DNA of 64,000 nt. Source: Chrysemys picta bellii (lineage: Eukaryota > Chordata > Testudines > Emydidae). The notes beneath the pieces were generated by a model. It saw only the letters and a list, made by a program, of their open reading frames with translations, did no database searches and was not told the DNA's origin. Of the stretch, positions 32,648 to 43,049 are shown in pieces; position 1 is the first letter of the stretch, and every line of letters starts with the position of its first letter. The stretch is taken from assembly GCF_011386835.1 (NCBI RefSeq), contig NC_088809.1, positions 23,939,067 to 24,003,066 of the forward strand, in the 5' to 3' direction. Both the position numbers and the translations under genes were made by a program.

Positions 32648-32951
32648 GGGTACATCTACACTACCCGACGGATCAGTGGGTAGCAATCCATCTATTGGGG
32701 ATTGATTTATCGCGTGTAGTGTAGACGCGATAAATTGATCCCCCATCGCTCTCCCGTCGACTGCTGAACTCCAGCAGTGTGAGAGGCGGAAGCAAAGTTG
32801 ACAGGGGAGCGGCGGCCGTCGATCCAGCGCCGCGAGGACTTGAAGTAAGTAATTTTAATTTGATCTAAGATACGTCGACTTCAGCTACGCTATTCTTGTA
32901 CCTGAAGTTGCGTATCTTAGATCGATCCCACTCCCTAGTGTAGACCAGGCC
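32648..32951. mobile_element. Harbinger-type MITE copy 1
   Basis: GGGTACATCTACACT at the left and AGTGTAGACCAGGCC at the right are inverted repeats, flanked by TGA on both sides (32645-32647, 32952-32954), a 3-bp duplication. The interior shares CGCGATAAATTGATCC, CTTCAGCTACGCTATTC and GTTGCGTATCTTAGATC with the copy at 33680. Confidence 0.82.
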
Positions 32952-33515
32952 TGAGTCTTTTTTCCATTTGGTGGATTGTGAAGTTTTTCATGTCTTGCTT
33001 GTAGTATTAATTTGATTAGCATTTTTTGTTTGTTTTTTTTAACACCACTTTTTGGTGTGGATGTACAAAATAAATGAAAAAAAACAAACACGCTGGGAAT
33101 CAGTTACTAGGGAAGACAATCTTTGCAAAGGGTCAAGAAACATACAGCTTTATTTCTAGCAAAGGACTGAAGGGAATGGTGGAAGAAACTGTGAAATAGG
33201 AAGATAAACCAAAACAGGTCAGACAAAGCCTATGGTTATAAATGAAGGATCTCTCTTGTTGGGCTTCTCTACAAATTTACTGGAAATTCTGTTGAACAAT
33301 TTTCTGAACTCAGTGTCTCTTGGCATAAGCAACACTATTAAATACCAAAATCTAAAAATGAAGGCAAGAATTGTTCCCATGAGGAAGAAGTGTTCAAGGA
33401 GACTCTCCAGGCAGAAATCAGGGTTAGACTGCAGCAGCTAAATGAATGGGCCTCTTTTTTTCCTGGTGGCTGGCATCTTGTGCTCCACAATCTAAGATTT
33501 CTTTGTTTTAAATTA

Positions 33516-34092
33516 GGGACTGGTCTACACTAAAGCTGTAAGTTGACCTAAGTTACACTACTTCAGTTACATAAGTTCTGTAACTGAAGTCAACATAATT
33601 TAGGTCAACTTACAGCAGTGTCTACACTGCGTTATGTCGATGGGAGACGCTCTCCCACCGACTTACCTTCCGCCTCTTAGGGTAGGTCTATACTTACCCG
33701 CTGGTTCGGCGGCAAGCAATCGATCTTCTGGGATCGATTTATCGCGTCTTGTCTAGACGCGATAAATCGATCCTGGAAGTGCTCACCGTCGACACCAGTA
33801 ATCCTGCTCCGCGAGAGGAGTAGGCAGAGTCGACGGGGGAGCCTGCCTGCCGCGTGTGGACCCGCGGTAAGTACCTTTAAGTTTGAACTAAGATACTTCG
33901 ACTTCAGCTATGTTATTCACGTAGCTGAAGTTGCGTATCTTAGTTCGAACTGGGGGCTTAGTGTGGACCAGCCCTTAGGGAGATGGAGTACAGACATTGA
34001 CAGTAGAGCGCTCTGCCATTGACTTAGCTTGTCTTCACCAGACCTGCTAAATCAACACTGCTGCATCGATCACAGCAGTGCCGATTTAGTCC
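33516..34092. mobile_element. MITE of a second family, interrupted by another MITE
   Basis: Begins GGGACTGGTCTACACTAAAG after TTA, and contains the hairpin TTGACCTAAGTTACAC...AATTTAGGTCAA. It resumes after the nested element at 33978 and fades near GCAGTGCCGATTTAGTCC. The right terminal repeat is lost. A second hairpin, CTAAATCAACACTGCTG with CAGCAGTGCCGATTTAG, marks the surviving right portion. Confidence 0.75.
33680..33974. mobile_element. Harbinger-type MITE copy 2, nested, TTA duplication
   Basis: Ends GGGTAGGTCTATACT and AGTGTGGACCAGCCC are inverted, flanked by TTA at 33677-33679 and 33975-33977. The TTA duplication is the PIF/Harbinger signature. Inside is the perfect hairpin GATCGATTTATCGCGTC (33732-33748) with GACGCGATAAATCGATC (33756-33772), loop 7. 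Confidence 0.88.
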
Positions 34093-34441
34093 TTAGGATT
34101 GCCATCAAAACACTGCACATGTGCTACGAATGTAACCAATATAGTGATATCTGCTGCAGTCTTCAGACAGCCTGAAATAATAGCTCTGACACCTATCAAG
34201 TGTCCCTATTCATTTCAAGGGATGATAATGCTAAAGTCTAATGATGATAATTCAGAAGGACAGTACTGTTAACTCTTCCATTCCTGATCAAAGCAAGAAA
34301 GAAAGGACAGGGAAGATGATATGATGAGGCGCTGAATCTCACTCTGACATTTCAAGTAGGAGTTTGTTTTATGGGCAGTGCTCTAGGAAAGTCTACTTCT
34401 TTTCTCCACAGTTTGAACACAGCAAAAATGGACAGGCTTCT

Positions 34442-36898
34442 CTAGAGCTGGGTGAACCATTCATAAGAACAGCCATTGATGGACCTATCCTCCATGAACT
34501 TATCTAGTTCTTTTTTGAACCCTGTTATAATCTTGGCCTTCACAACATCCTCTCGCACAGAGTTCCACAGGCTGACTGTGCATTGTGTGAAAAAATACTT
34601 CCTTTTGTTTGCTTTAAACCTGCTGCCCATTAATTTCATTTGGTGACCCCTAGTTCTTGTGTTATGAGAAGGAGTAAATAACACTTCCTTATTTACTTTC
34701 TCCACAGCAGTCATGATTTTAGAAACCTCTATCATATCCCCCCCCCCTTAGTTGTCTCTTTTTCAAGCTGAAAAGTCCCAGTCTTATTAATCTCTCCTCA
34801 TATGGCAGCCTTTCCATACCCCTAATCATTTCTGTTGCCCTTTTCTGAACCTTTTCCCGTTCCAATGTATCTTTTTTGAGATGGAGCGACCACATCTGCA
34901 TGCAGTATTCAAGATGTGGGTGTACCACAGATTTATACAGAGGCAATATGATATTTTATGTCTTATTATCTATCCCCTTTCTTAATGATTCCCAAGATTC
35001 TGTTTGTTTTTTTGACTGCCGCTGCACCTTGAGTGGATGTTTTCAGAGAACTATCCACAATGAATCCAAGATCTTTCTTGAGTGGTAACAGCTAATTTAG
35101 ACCCCATCATTTTATATGTATAGTTGGGATTATGTTTTCCAATGTGCACTACTTTGCATTTATCAACACTGAAGTTCATCTGCCATTTTGTTGCCCAGTC
35201 ACCTTGTTTTGAGAGATCCTTTTGTAGCTCTTTGCAGTCTTCCTGGGACTTAACTATCTTGAGTAGTTTTGTATCATCTGCAAATTTTGCCACCTCACTG
35301 TTCCTTTTTCAAGATCATTTATGAATATGTTAAATAGGACTGAGCCCAGTACAGACCCCTGGTCAACACCACTATTTCTCTCTCTCCATTCTGAAAACTG
35401 GCCATTTATTCTTACCCTTTGTTTCCTATCTTTTAACCAGTTACCAATCCATGAGGGGACCTTCCCTCTTATCCCATGACAGCTTACTTTGCTTAAGAGC
35501 CTTTAGTGAGGGAACTTGTCAAAGGCTTTCTGAAAATCTAAGTACATTGTATCCACTGGATCCCCCTTGTCCACATGCTTGTTGACCCCCTCAAAGAATT
35601 CTAGTAGATTGGTGAGGCATGATTTCCCTTTAAAAAAACATAGAATCATAGAATATCAGGGTTAGAAAGGACCTCAGGAGGTCATCTAGTCCAACCCCCT
35701 GCTCAAAGCAGGACCAATCCCCAACTAAATCATCCCAGCCAGGGCTTTGTCAAGCGTGACCTTAAAAACCTCTAAGGAAGGAGATTCCACCACCTCCCTA
35801 GGTAACCCATTCCAGTGCTTCAACACCCTCCTAGTGAAAAAGTTTTTCCTAATATCCAACCTAAACCTCTCCCACTGCAACTTGAGACCATTACTCCTTG
35901 TTCTGTTGACTCTTCCCCAACAAATTATGTTCATCTATGTGTCTCACAATTTTGTTCTTTACTATAGTATCAACCAGTTTGCCAGGTGCTTAAGTCAGGT
36001 TTACCGGCCTATAATTGCTGGGATCACCTCTGGAGCCTTTTAAAAAAATTGGCATTACATTAGCTATCCTCCAGTTATTTGGTACAGAAAGTGATTTAAA
36101 TGATTGGTTACAGACTACAGTTGGTAGTTCTGCAATTTCACATTTGGGTTCCTTCAGAACTCTTGGGTGAATACCATCTGGTCCTTGTGACTTATTACTG
36201 TTTAGTTTATCAATTTTTTCCAAAACCTCCTCTAATGACACCTCAATCTGGGACAGTTCCTCAGATTTATCGTCCTTGAGTGCTCCTTTAGTATCTCGAT
36301 CGTCCAGAGGCCCCACTGGTTGTTTACGTCCTGCTTCTGATGTACTTAAAAAAAATTTGCTATTACTTTTTGAGACTTTGGCTAGCTGTTCTTCTAATTC
36401 TTTTTTGGTACACTTCATTTGCTAAAGTTGATGCTCCTTTCTATTTTCCTCACCAGGCTTTAACTTCCACTTTTTAAACGATGCCTTTTTGCCTCTCACT
36501 GCTTCTTTTACTTTGCTGTTTAGCCATGGTGGCACTTCTCTGGTTCTCTTACTATGTTTTTAAATTTGGGGTATACATTTAAGTTGAGCTTCTATTATGG
36601 TGTCTTGAAAAAGTTTCCATGAAGCTTTCAGGGATTTCACTTTTTGCGCCGTACCTTTTAATTTCTGTTTAACTAAATTCCTCATTTTTGTGTAGTCCCC
36701 CTTTCTGAAATTAAATGCTACAGTGTTGGGCTGCTGTGGTGTTTTCCCCACCACAGGGATATTAAATTTAATTATATTATGGTCACTATTACCAAGCGGT
36801 CCAGCTATATTCACCTCTTGGACCAGATCCTGTGCTGCACTTAGGACTAAATCAAGAATTGCCTCTGCTCCTGTTGGTTCCAGGCCTAGCTGCTCCAA
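34442..36898 (-). pseudogene. CR1 ORF2 remnant (endonuclease end plus RT)
   Basis: From 36898 the frame reads AEAILDLVLSAAQDLVQEV and then GPLGNSDHNIIKFNIPV. The GNSDH block is the last catalytic motif of the apurinic-like endonuclease. After a linker come KSEELSQIEVSLEEVLEKID, SQGPDGIHPRVLKEP and WRIANVMPIFLKGSRGDPSN (RT start, 36418-35990). The RT core (35600-35300) is decayed, with [16 protein letters not shown] (motif C) visible from 35293. The C-terminus (34946-34442) has YKSVVHPHLEYCMQMWS and [17 protein letters not shown]. Many stops and frameshifts; more decayed than the copy at 21.6 kb. Confidence 0.85.
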
Positions 36899-36940
36899 GA
36901 AGCAGTCATTTAAGGTGTCAAGAAATCATGGTATCATGAA
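34460..36940 (-). mobile_element. CR1 LINE covering end of endonuclease to ORF2 C-terminus
   Basis: The copy begins near its 3' end (AGAACAGCCATTGATGGACC; the outermost 3' part is deleted) and extends to about 36940. It is interrupted at 35637-35904 by another CR1 insertion. Confidence 0.9.
35637..35904 (-). mobile_element. Short CR1 of a different subfamily nested in CR1
   Basis: Starts with the TAGAATCATAGAATATCAGG 3' terminal motif and continues GGACCTCAGGAGGTCATCTA to GAGACCATTACTCCTTGTTCT. This is a 5'-truncated CR1 tail with an ATTCTATG-type 3' repeat, unlike its host copy. It splits the host between GATTTCCCTTTAAAAA and GTTGACTCTTCCCC. Confidence 0.88.
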
Positions 36941-37491
36941 ATTTAAGAGATCATGGATCTCAATGTGTCAGATGGGTATTTGCACAATTTACTGCAAAAT
37001 GTGAATATACCACATCCTCCACAACACAGCATATATGGTAGAAGGACAAGGACGATTCTGCTGACACAGCCATCGTTTCCTACAAGCAACTAGGGAGCAG
37101 TTGCTCTCAAGGGATGGCCCAGGTGCTTCAGGCACAACAAGATGAACAGCTGTTCAGAATCTGATTGTGAATATTCACAGAGAGGGTTATGTAGTATTCA
37201 CCCAGCTCTGATCTTCTCAGCAGAATATAATCATTAAAATGGAAAACTGAGATGCTGTAGTCTACAATTACCAAACTAAATGTAGAAGCCAATGAAATGG
37301 GGATGTTTAGATTGCTTCTGTAGATCTACCACTACAAGAGAAAAACTTCCTCAAAAGTTCAATATAACCATTATTATCAGTTCTCAAAGAAAGTAAATCA
37401 CTGCTGATACAGTCAGCAGATAACACGGATGGGTGAAGTGATAAAAGTTGCTGACAGGGAACAGATCCTTAGTAATCTCTGGTAAACTGGA
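36941..37491. other. No gene seen
   Basis: AT-rich sequence between the CR1 and the LTR element with no recognised repeat or frame. Confidence 0.35.
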
Positions 37492-39190
37492 TGTGATGGG
37501 TTGAATCACAGAAACCCTCTGGGAGCTGCCACCCGATGTGTCCAGACCACTTCTGCCCCTGCTTTCCCTGCCAGCTCAGCACTCCAGCACCCTGTCTTGC
37601 TGAGCCAGACACTCCCGTCTGCTCCAACAAAGACCCAGGGTCTGAATTACTTGCCCCAAAGCTCCAGGTTTACCTGAAAGCAGCTAACAGAAGTGTTCCT
37701 GTCTTTAACACTCAGATGCCCAACTCCCAATGGGGTCTAAACCCAAATAAATCAGTTTTACCCTGTATAAAGCTTATACAGGGTAAACTCATAAATTGTT
37801 CGCCCTCTATAACACTGATAGAGAGATATACACAGTTGTTTGTTCCCCCAGGTATTAATACATACTCTGAATTAATTAATAAGTAAAAAGTGATTTTATT
37901 AAATACAGAAAGCAGGATTTAAGTGGTTCCAAGTAGTAACAGACAGAACAAAGTAAGTCACCAAGCAAAATAAAATAAAATGCGCAAATCTATGTCTAAT
38001 CAAACTGAATACAGACAATCTCACCCTCAGAGATGCTTCAGTAATTTTTTTCCTCAGACTGGACACCTTCCAAGCCTGGGCACAATTCTTTCCCCTGGTA
38101 CAGCTCTTGTTCCAGCTCAGGTAATAGCTAGGGGATTCTTTATGATGGCTCCTCCATTCTGTTTTGTTCCACCCATTTATATATCTTTTGCATAAGGTGG
38201 GAATCCTTTGTCCCTCTGGGTTTCCACCCCCCCTCACTGGAAAAGCACCAGGTTAAAGATGGATTCCAGTTCATGTGACATGATCACATGTCACTGTAAG
38301 ACCCCCCCCAAGCCTTCATTCCTCCCAGCCTGACTCACAGGAAGGCTTGCCTGCAAACAGAGCCATCCAGTCAATTGTCCTGGTTGATGGGAGCCATTAA
38401 GACTTCAAACCACCATTAATGGCCCACACTTTGCATAATTACAATAGGCCCTCAGAGTTATATTTCATATTTCTAGTTTCAGATATAAGAGTGATACCTT
38501 TATACAAATAGGATCACCACACTCAGTAGACAATAAGCTTACACGAGACCTTTTGCATGAAGCATATTCCAGTTACATTATATTCACTCATTATCAAATT
38601 TTTATAAAATCATATAGACTGCAATGTCACTCCCTTCCCCTGAGTTTACTGCCAGAGACTTGGATACTGACCATGGCGGAGGCAGTATACCTAAAATTCA
38701 GTTTTGGGCTCCCCTATAGGGCAGACACACCTGTGTCCCCCCAAAAGGAAAGAGACCCTGATCCAGCTGTAGGCTTACAGCTACCAGCTATGACAGACCT
38801 TTCACTGGTCAGCAAAATCTCCCCCCTTTCACGCAGGTTGGGTTTGCTTCCAGCTAGAGTCCTTGGGGTTTGTTCCCACCGCAGTAATCACCAGGACCCC
38901 AACTTCCAGCTCCAGGATACATGTCTCTGTGCACCTCTTCCACTCCATTACAGCCAGGTCATGCTTCTGGGTCTTAATTGCTTTGTCTCTTAAGTCCAGG
39001 CTGGTGGGCAGCCTTTTCTTTTTCCAGGGCAGCCTTTTCCTGGGCAAATTGTACATCAATTTCCATTGGTCTTCCCTTGAGACCATCACTTGATGAGCTG
39101 GGATCCACAGAGAACCCCCTCCTGCCAGAACAGGCACCCCTCCACTCATTATCAAATTTTTATAAAATCATATAGACTGCAACGTCACAT
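37492..39190 (-). mobile_element. LTR retrotransposon, internally deleted, minus strand
   Basis: A 1138-bp LTR (37492-38629) reads TGACATTGCAGTC...AACCCATCACA on the minus strand. It is directly preceded on that strand by the purine tract AGGGGAAGGGAG (38630-38641), as expected for a 3' LTR. A second copy of only the first 48 or so bases (39141-39188, containing CATTATCAAATTTTTATAAA) marks the remnant 5' LTR. Only about 510 bp of internal sequence remain. This LTR is one I remember as abundant in turtles; I cannot say whether it is gypsy- or ERV-type. Confidence 0.72.
38829..39155 (-). pseudogene. Internal remnant of LTR element, possible gag-like coiled coil
   Basis: Between the two LTR pieces, one minus-strand frame is rich in Lys, Glu and Ala (QEKAALEKEKAAHQ), suggesting a coiled-coil stretch as in some gag or linker proteins. 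Another frame stays open for 108 codons by chance. No protease, RT or integrase motif is present. Assignment as gag is weak. Confidence 0.3.
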
Positions 39191-39194
39191 TGGA

Positions 39195-40215
39195 CACAAA
39201 CAAACGTGCATTTTAGTATGGCCAAATGGAAAGTCATATATATAGGAACAAAGAATGTAGGCCACACATTTGTATAACTGTAGTGCAGGGGTCGGCAACG
39301 TTTGGCACGCGACTTGCCAGCGCAAGCATCCTGGCGGGCCAAGCCAGTTTATTTACCTGCTGACGTCGCAGGTTCGGCCGATCGCGGCCCCCACTGGCCG
39401 CGGTTTGCTGTCCTGGGCCAGTAGGGGCAGCAGGAAGCGGCGCGGGCGAGGGATGTGCTGGCCACGGCTTCCCGCCACCCCCACTGACCCGGGACGGCGA
39501 ACCGCGGCCAATGGGGGCCGCGATCGGCCGAACCTGCTGCGTCTGCAGGTAAATAAACTGGCCCGGCCTGCCAGGGTGCTTACCCTGACGAGCCGCATGC
39601 CAAACATTACCGACCCCTGCTGTAGTGCACAGTAGGACCTCTAGTCATGGACCACGACCTCATTGTGCTAGGCACTATACAAACATGGAACAAAACCAGT
39701 ATCTGCCCCAAAGAACTTCCAATCCAATATAAAGCAAGAGATGACAGAGGGATACAGACAGACCAATTGGGGAGTACAAGGAAACAGTGAGACTGTATTG
39801 GTCAGCATGACAGGTCAGTGCTTTCTCTACAATGGGGAATTTTTTTCTTGGAAAGAAGTGACTATGAAAAGGATTTGGGGTCATGGTGGATAGACAACTG
39901 AATATGCACTCCCAGTGTGATACAATGGCCAAAAGGACTAATGTGACCCTCTGATGTAACAACGGGAGACTATCAAGTAGGATGAGAATATAGGACATAT
40001 GAACTCTACATGGCACCATTATTAGAATATTATGTTCAATGCTTGTGTCCACACTTCAGAAAGGATGTGGAAAAACAGAGAGAATTCAGAGAAAAGCCAC
40101 AAGAACTGAGGACTGGATTGTATTAATTGTAAATCAGGAATGTCAGAATAATCTCTTGGGCTACAGTAGACTCTAAATCTTTACCAAATGATAAATGAAT
40201 AAAGCTTTTTCATTT
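39195..40215 (+). mobile_element. Old CR1 LINE fragment, split by later insertions
   Basis: The left piece, 39195-39277 (AATGGAAAGTCATATATATAGGAACAAAGAATG), and right piece, about 39840-40215 (GAAAAGGATTTGGGGTCATGG, CAACTGAATATGCACTCCCAG), are consecutive parts of a CR1 ORF2 after the RT core (reading DLGVMVDRQLNMHSQCDTMA). Between them sit the hAT MITE and an older repeat (39628-39830: CTCATTGTGCTAGGCACTATACAAAC) of uncertain family. Confidence 0.7.
39286..39619. mobile_element. hAT MITE, near-palindromic, perfect 8-bp duplication
   Basis: Ends CAGGGGTCGGCAACGTTTGG and CCAAACATTACCGACCCCTG are inverted. The 8-mer CTGTAGTG occurs at 39278-39285 and again at 39620-39627. Long internal inverted arms (GGTTCGGCCGATCGCGGCCC with GGGCCGCGATCGGCCGAACC-type sequence) make most of the 334 bp foldable. 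CG-rich compared with the surrounding AT-rich intron, suggesting a recent or less decayed copy. Confidence 0.92.
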
Positions 40216-40980
40216 AAACAAGTTTGTAGCCATTTCCGTCGTGAAAAGTCTTCAAAACAGAAAATGATTGTATGATTAGTCATGCCATTTTTCCTTTAAA
40301 AAAAATCCTTTCAGGAGCTGGCATTTGCCAAGGTGACGACTGACTTTATGGTCCACAGATGATCAGAGAATTTTTTAAAATTTGCCTTAAGGTCTGGTAG
40401 ACTTTTATAATGGGACAGAATGGGGCAAGGATTGGACCTTCCCACCATGATACACACACACTACCACCAAATTCATGCATGATCCCCCTTGATTCCCTCT
40501 CAAATCTGGGTTAATGCACTCATGTCTGCAGAACTCATAAACCACACAAGGACTCCTGTGGCGGTTCTATGTTCCACATTGGCTCTACTGGACTTTCTAA
40601 GCCCTGCATAGACTTTGCAATCTCTCTGCCCCCAATTCACGAAAACTCCATTACCAAACATACATACACAACTTCACTGATCACACAACTGCATGTCCCA
40701 TCCACCCAAATCCATGGTAATACATTTACTCCTGCATGGTTTATAAATTTGGAAATGCACAATTCAAATTCCCCAAAGTGTAACTCTGCTTCTGACAGAC
40801 ATTAATCTGCTTTCCCTTGTGGGTGCACTGGGTGGCATGGTCACACATACACAGTAAGAATTGCTTCAGGGACTTTCCCACATTTTCTAGCCTTGGATTT
40901 CTTTTCGCTTAACTGAATATTTCCAGAGTTGCCAATGTTTGTTTCTTTAGAACGCCACTTTTCTTTTATGTTTTGTTCAT
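40216..40980. other. No gene seen
   Basis: AT-rich intron without recognised repeats. Confidence 0.35.
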
Positions 40981-41770
40981 AGATACAAAGATTTTAAGGC
41001 CCAAAGAGCCATTATGATAATCTATTCTAAACTCCTGTGTAACACAGAGAATTTTACCATTTGATTTTTGCATTAAGCCTGCAACGTCTGGTTGAAGTAC
41101 AGCACATCTTTTAGAAAGACAGACAAATTTGATTTAAAGATTTCAAATAATGGAGAATCCACCACATCCAGAACTAAATTGTTCCAATGGTTAATCATCC
41201 TCGTTGTTTAAAACGTGCACTTTATTTCTAATCTGAATTTGTCTAGCTTCAGCTTCCTGCCATTATTCTGCCTTTGTTTGCTAGATTAAAGAGCCCTCTC
41301 CTATCAGAAATCTTTTCCTTGTGTAAATTCTTGCAGATCAAGTCACTTAACCATCTCTTTCTTACACTAAATAGATTGTGCTTCTTTAGTCTCACTATAG
41401 CAGATTTTCCAGACTTTGGAAATGGTTCAGAAAAGAGCTACAATGATTCAGTTTTTCAACATTCTTTTTAAAGTGTTGATATCAAAACTGGACACAGTAT
41501 CCAGTAATGGCCTCATTTAATGCCATTTATAGTGGTAATAACACCTCCCTACTTTTTGCCTGATATTCCCCTACTTATACATGCAAAGATCATGATGGTT
41601 CTTTGAGCTACCATACTGCATTAGGAATTCACAGTCACTTGATTATCCACCAGGATACCTAAGTGTTTTTAAGTCACTACTTTCCAAAATACATATCCAT
41701 CATGTGTTTCCTGCATGCTATTGACATAAATTTATCATTTTAATTACCTTAAACACAATTCTGTCTGGAA
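40981..41770 (-). mobile_element. Ancient CR1-like LINE fragment
   Basis: The order of blocks (AAGGCCCAAAGAGCCATTATG, then ATCCACCACATCCAG, then TTAAAACGTGCACTTTATTTC, then CAAAACTGGACACAGTATCC) parallels the 3' half of CR1 elements on the minus strand, but no frame survives. A similar ancient copy is at 51.4-52.2 kb. Confidence 0.55.
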
Positions 41771-42232
41771 ATTAAAGTCACTCATTTGTGCATGGACATG
41801 GAAATGCAGCTCTTTTGTGGTTTCCTAAACTCTACATAGTTCTCAAACAGCAAATTATACATTTTGGATGTGGGATTGGTTTTGGTTGGCTGATAAAAGT
41901 GAGACCACAGAATACAGCCACAGATGAAGAATTTAAACATAATACTGGGCTAATCTGGGTACAGAAAATGCAAAGTAGAATTTTAAATGAATGAGAAAAT
42001 TCTGGACACTTACACAGTTTGGAATATTTGGTGTTTTTTCTGGAAAGGCTGACAAGTAATTCAAGGTCAACCTGCCAGAGCATTCAGAAAGTTACAGTCT
42101 GTCTTCCGTCACTCTCCCCCCATTTCCTGTTTCCCTAAGATTTGTGACTCATGTTAAGTTCTACAGGGGCAGAGAAAGTCCAAGTTCACTCTACTCCGAT
42201 AAGATTGAGGGGTTCAGTAGTACTGTGTAGAT

Positions 42233-42560
42233 CAGTGGTTCTCAACCTATTTACCATCGTGGCCCACATATGCAGCTCTCTATGTGTTATGTGGGCTGCA
42301 TCCATATATACTACCTGTACATCTACAAAAAAAAATAGGGTTTAGTATTTGTTATATGATAGCAATGTGATTCAAATCGACATAGTACCTTTCATTTCAA
42401 CACTGGCAAATGTCTACCAAAAGCATTTTAAATTAGCAAAATAAGTAAAAACATTAACTGTTAAAATGAATTAATTTACAGTAAGGGTGGCATGGCATGG
42501 TGTATTGCCACCTTCACTTCCATGCTGCTGGTGGTGGCACAGCTGGGCTAAGCACCCAGA
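42233..42560. mobile_element. hAT-derived fragment(s)
   Basis: Begins CAGTGGTTCTCAACCTATTT, a classic hAT end, and continues GTGGCCCACATATGCAGC and GTGGGCTGCATCCATA. Near 42480 it switches to GTAAGGGTGGCATGGCATGG, also found inside the hAT element at 12439. No matching right terminus located. Confidence 0.55.
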
Positions 42561-42774
42561 GAGCGCAGCGATGAGCCTGCCTGCAGAGATGGGGTGCTCC
42601 CCCCACCAGCCAGGCACTGTTCCGCATGCACCCAGGCCCTCCCACCTCTAGACTGCCACCCAGCCAGGGAATACCCCCCATCACCCAACCCCCCCCCCCC
42701 CCAGGACAGTCCACCAGCACCCAGACCACCACCCAACATTGGGCTGGCACACAGGATGCCCTGCAGAGACAGGA

Positions 42775-42886
42775 TGACAGAACAAGAAGCAATGGTCTCA
42801 AGTTGCAGCAGGGGAGGTCTAGGTTGGATATTAGGAAACACTATTTCACTAGGAGGGTGGTGAAACAGTGGAATGGGTTCCCTAGC
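42775..42886 (+). mobile_element. CR1 3' region fragment
   Basis: AACAAGAAGCAATGGTCTCA, TCTAGGTTGGATATTAGG and CACTAGGAGGGTGGTGAAAC are the plus-strand form of the CR1 tail that also occurs (minus strand) at 35.7-35.9 kb. It is cut on the right by the SINE at 42887. Confidence 0.8.
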
Positions 42887-43049
42887 GGGAGGGATAGCTC
42901 AGTGGTTTGAGCATTGGCCTGCTAAACCCAGGGTTGTGAGTTCAATCCTTAAAGGGGCCATTTAGGGATCTGTGGGAAAAAATCCATCTGGGGATTGGTC
43001 CTGCTTTGAGCAAGGGGTTGGACTAGATGATCTTCTGAGGTCCCCTGGT
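42887..43049 (+). mobile_element. tRNA-derived SINE with CR1-like tail (turtle type)
   Basis: The head starts GGGAGGGATAGCTCAGTGG, with the pol III A box (TAGCTCAGTGG) and B box (GTTGTGAGTTCAATCC) at about 42895 and 42937. The tail (GATTGGTCCTGCTTTGAGCA, GGTTGGACTAGATGATC) copies a CR1 3' end, explaining mobilisation by CR1 machinery. Cryptodiran turtles are known for tRNA SINEs of this kind. It has not been a tRNA gene: no intact acceptor stem or CCA context. Confidence 0.9.

Noticed and set aside
42594..42910. Proline-rich plus frames near 42.6-42.9 kb
   Set aside because: They cross a C homopolymer and transposon fragments; composition artefact.
42887..42960. Functional tRNA gene
   Set aside because: A and B boxes are present but the stem pairing is poor, and it is joined to a CR1-like tail, so it is a SINE head.
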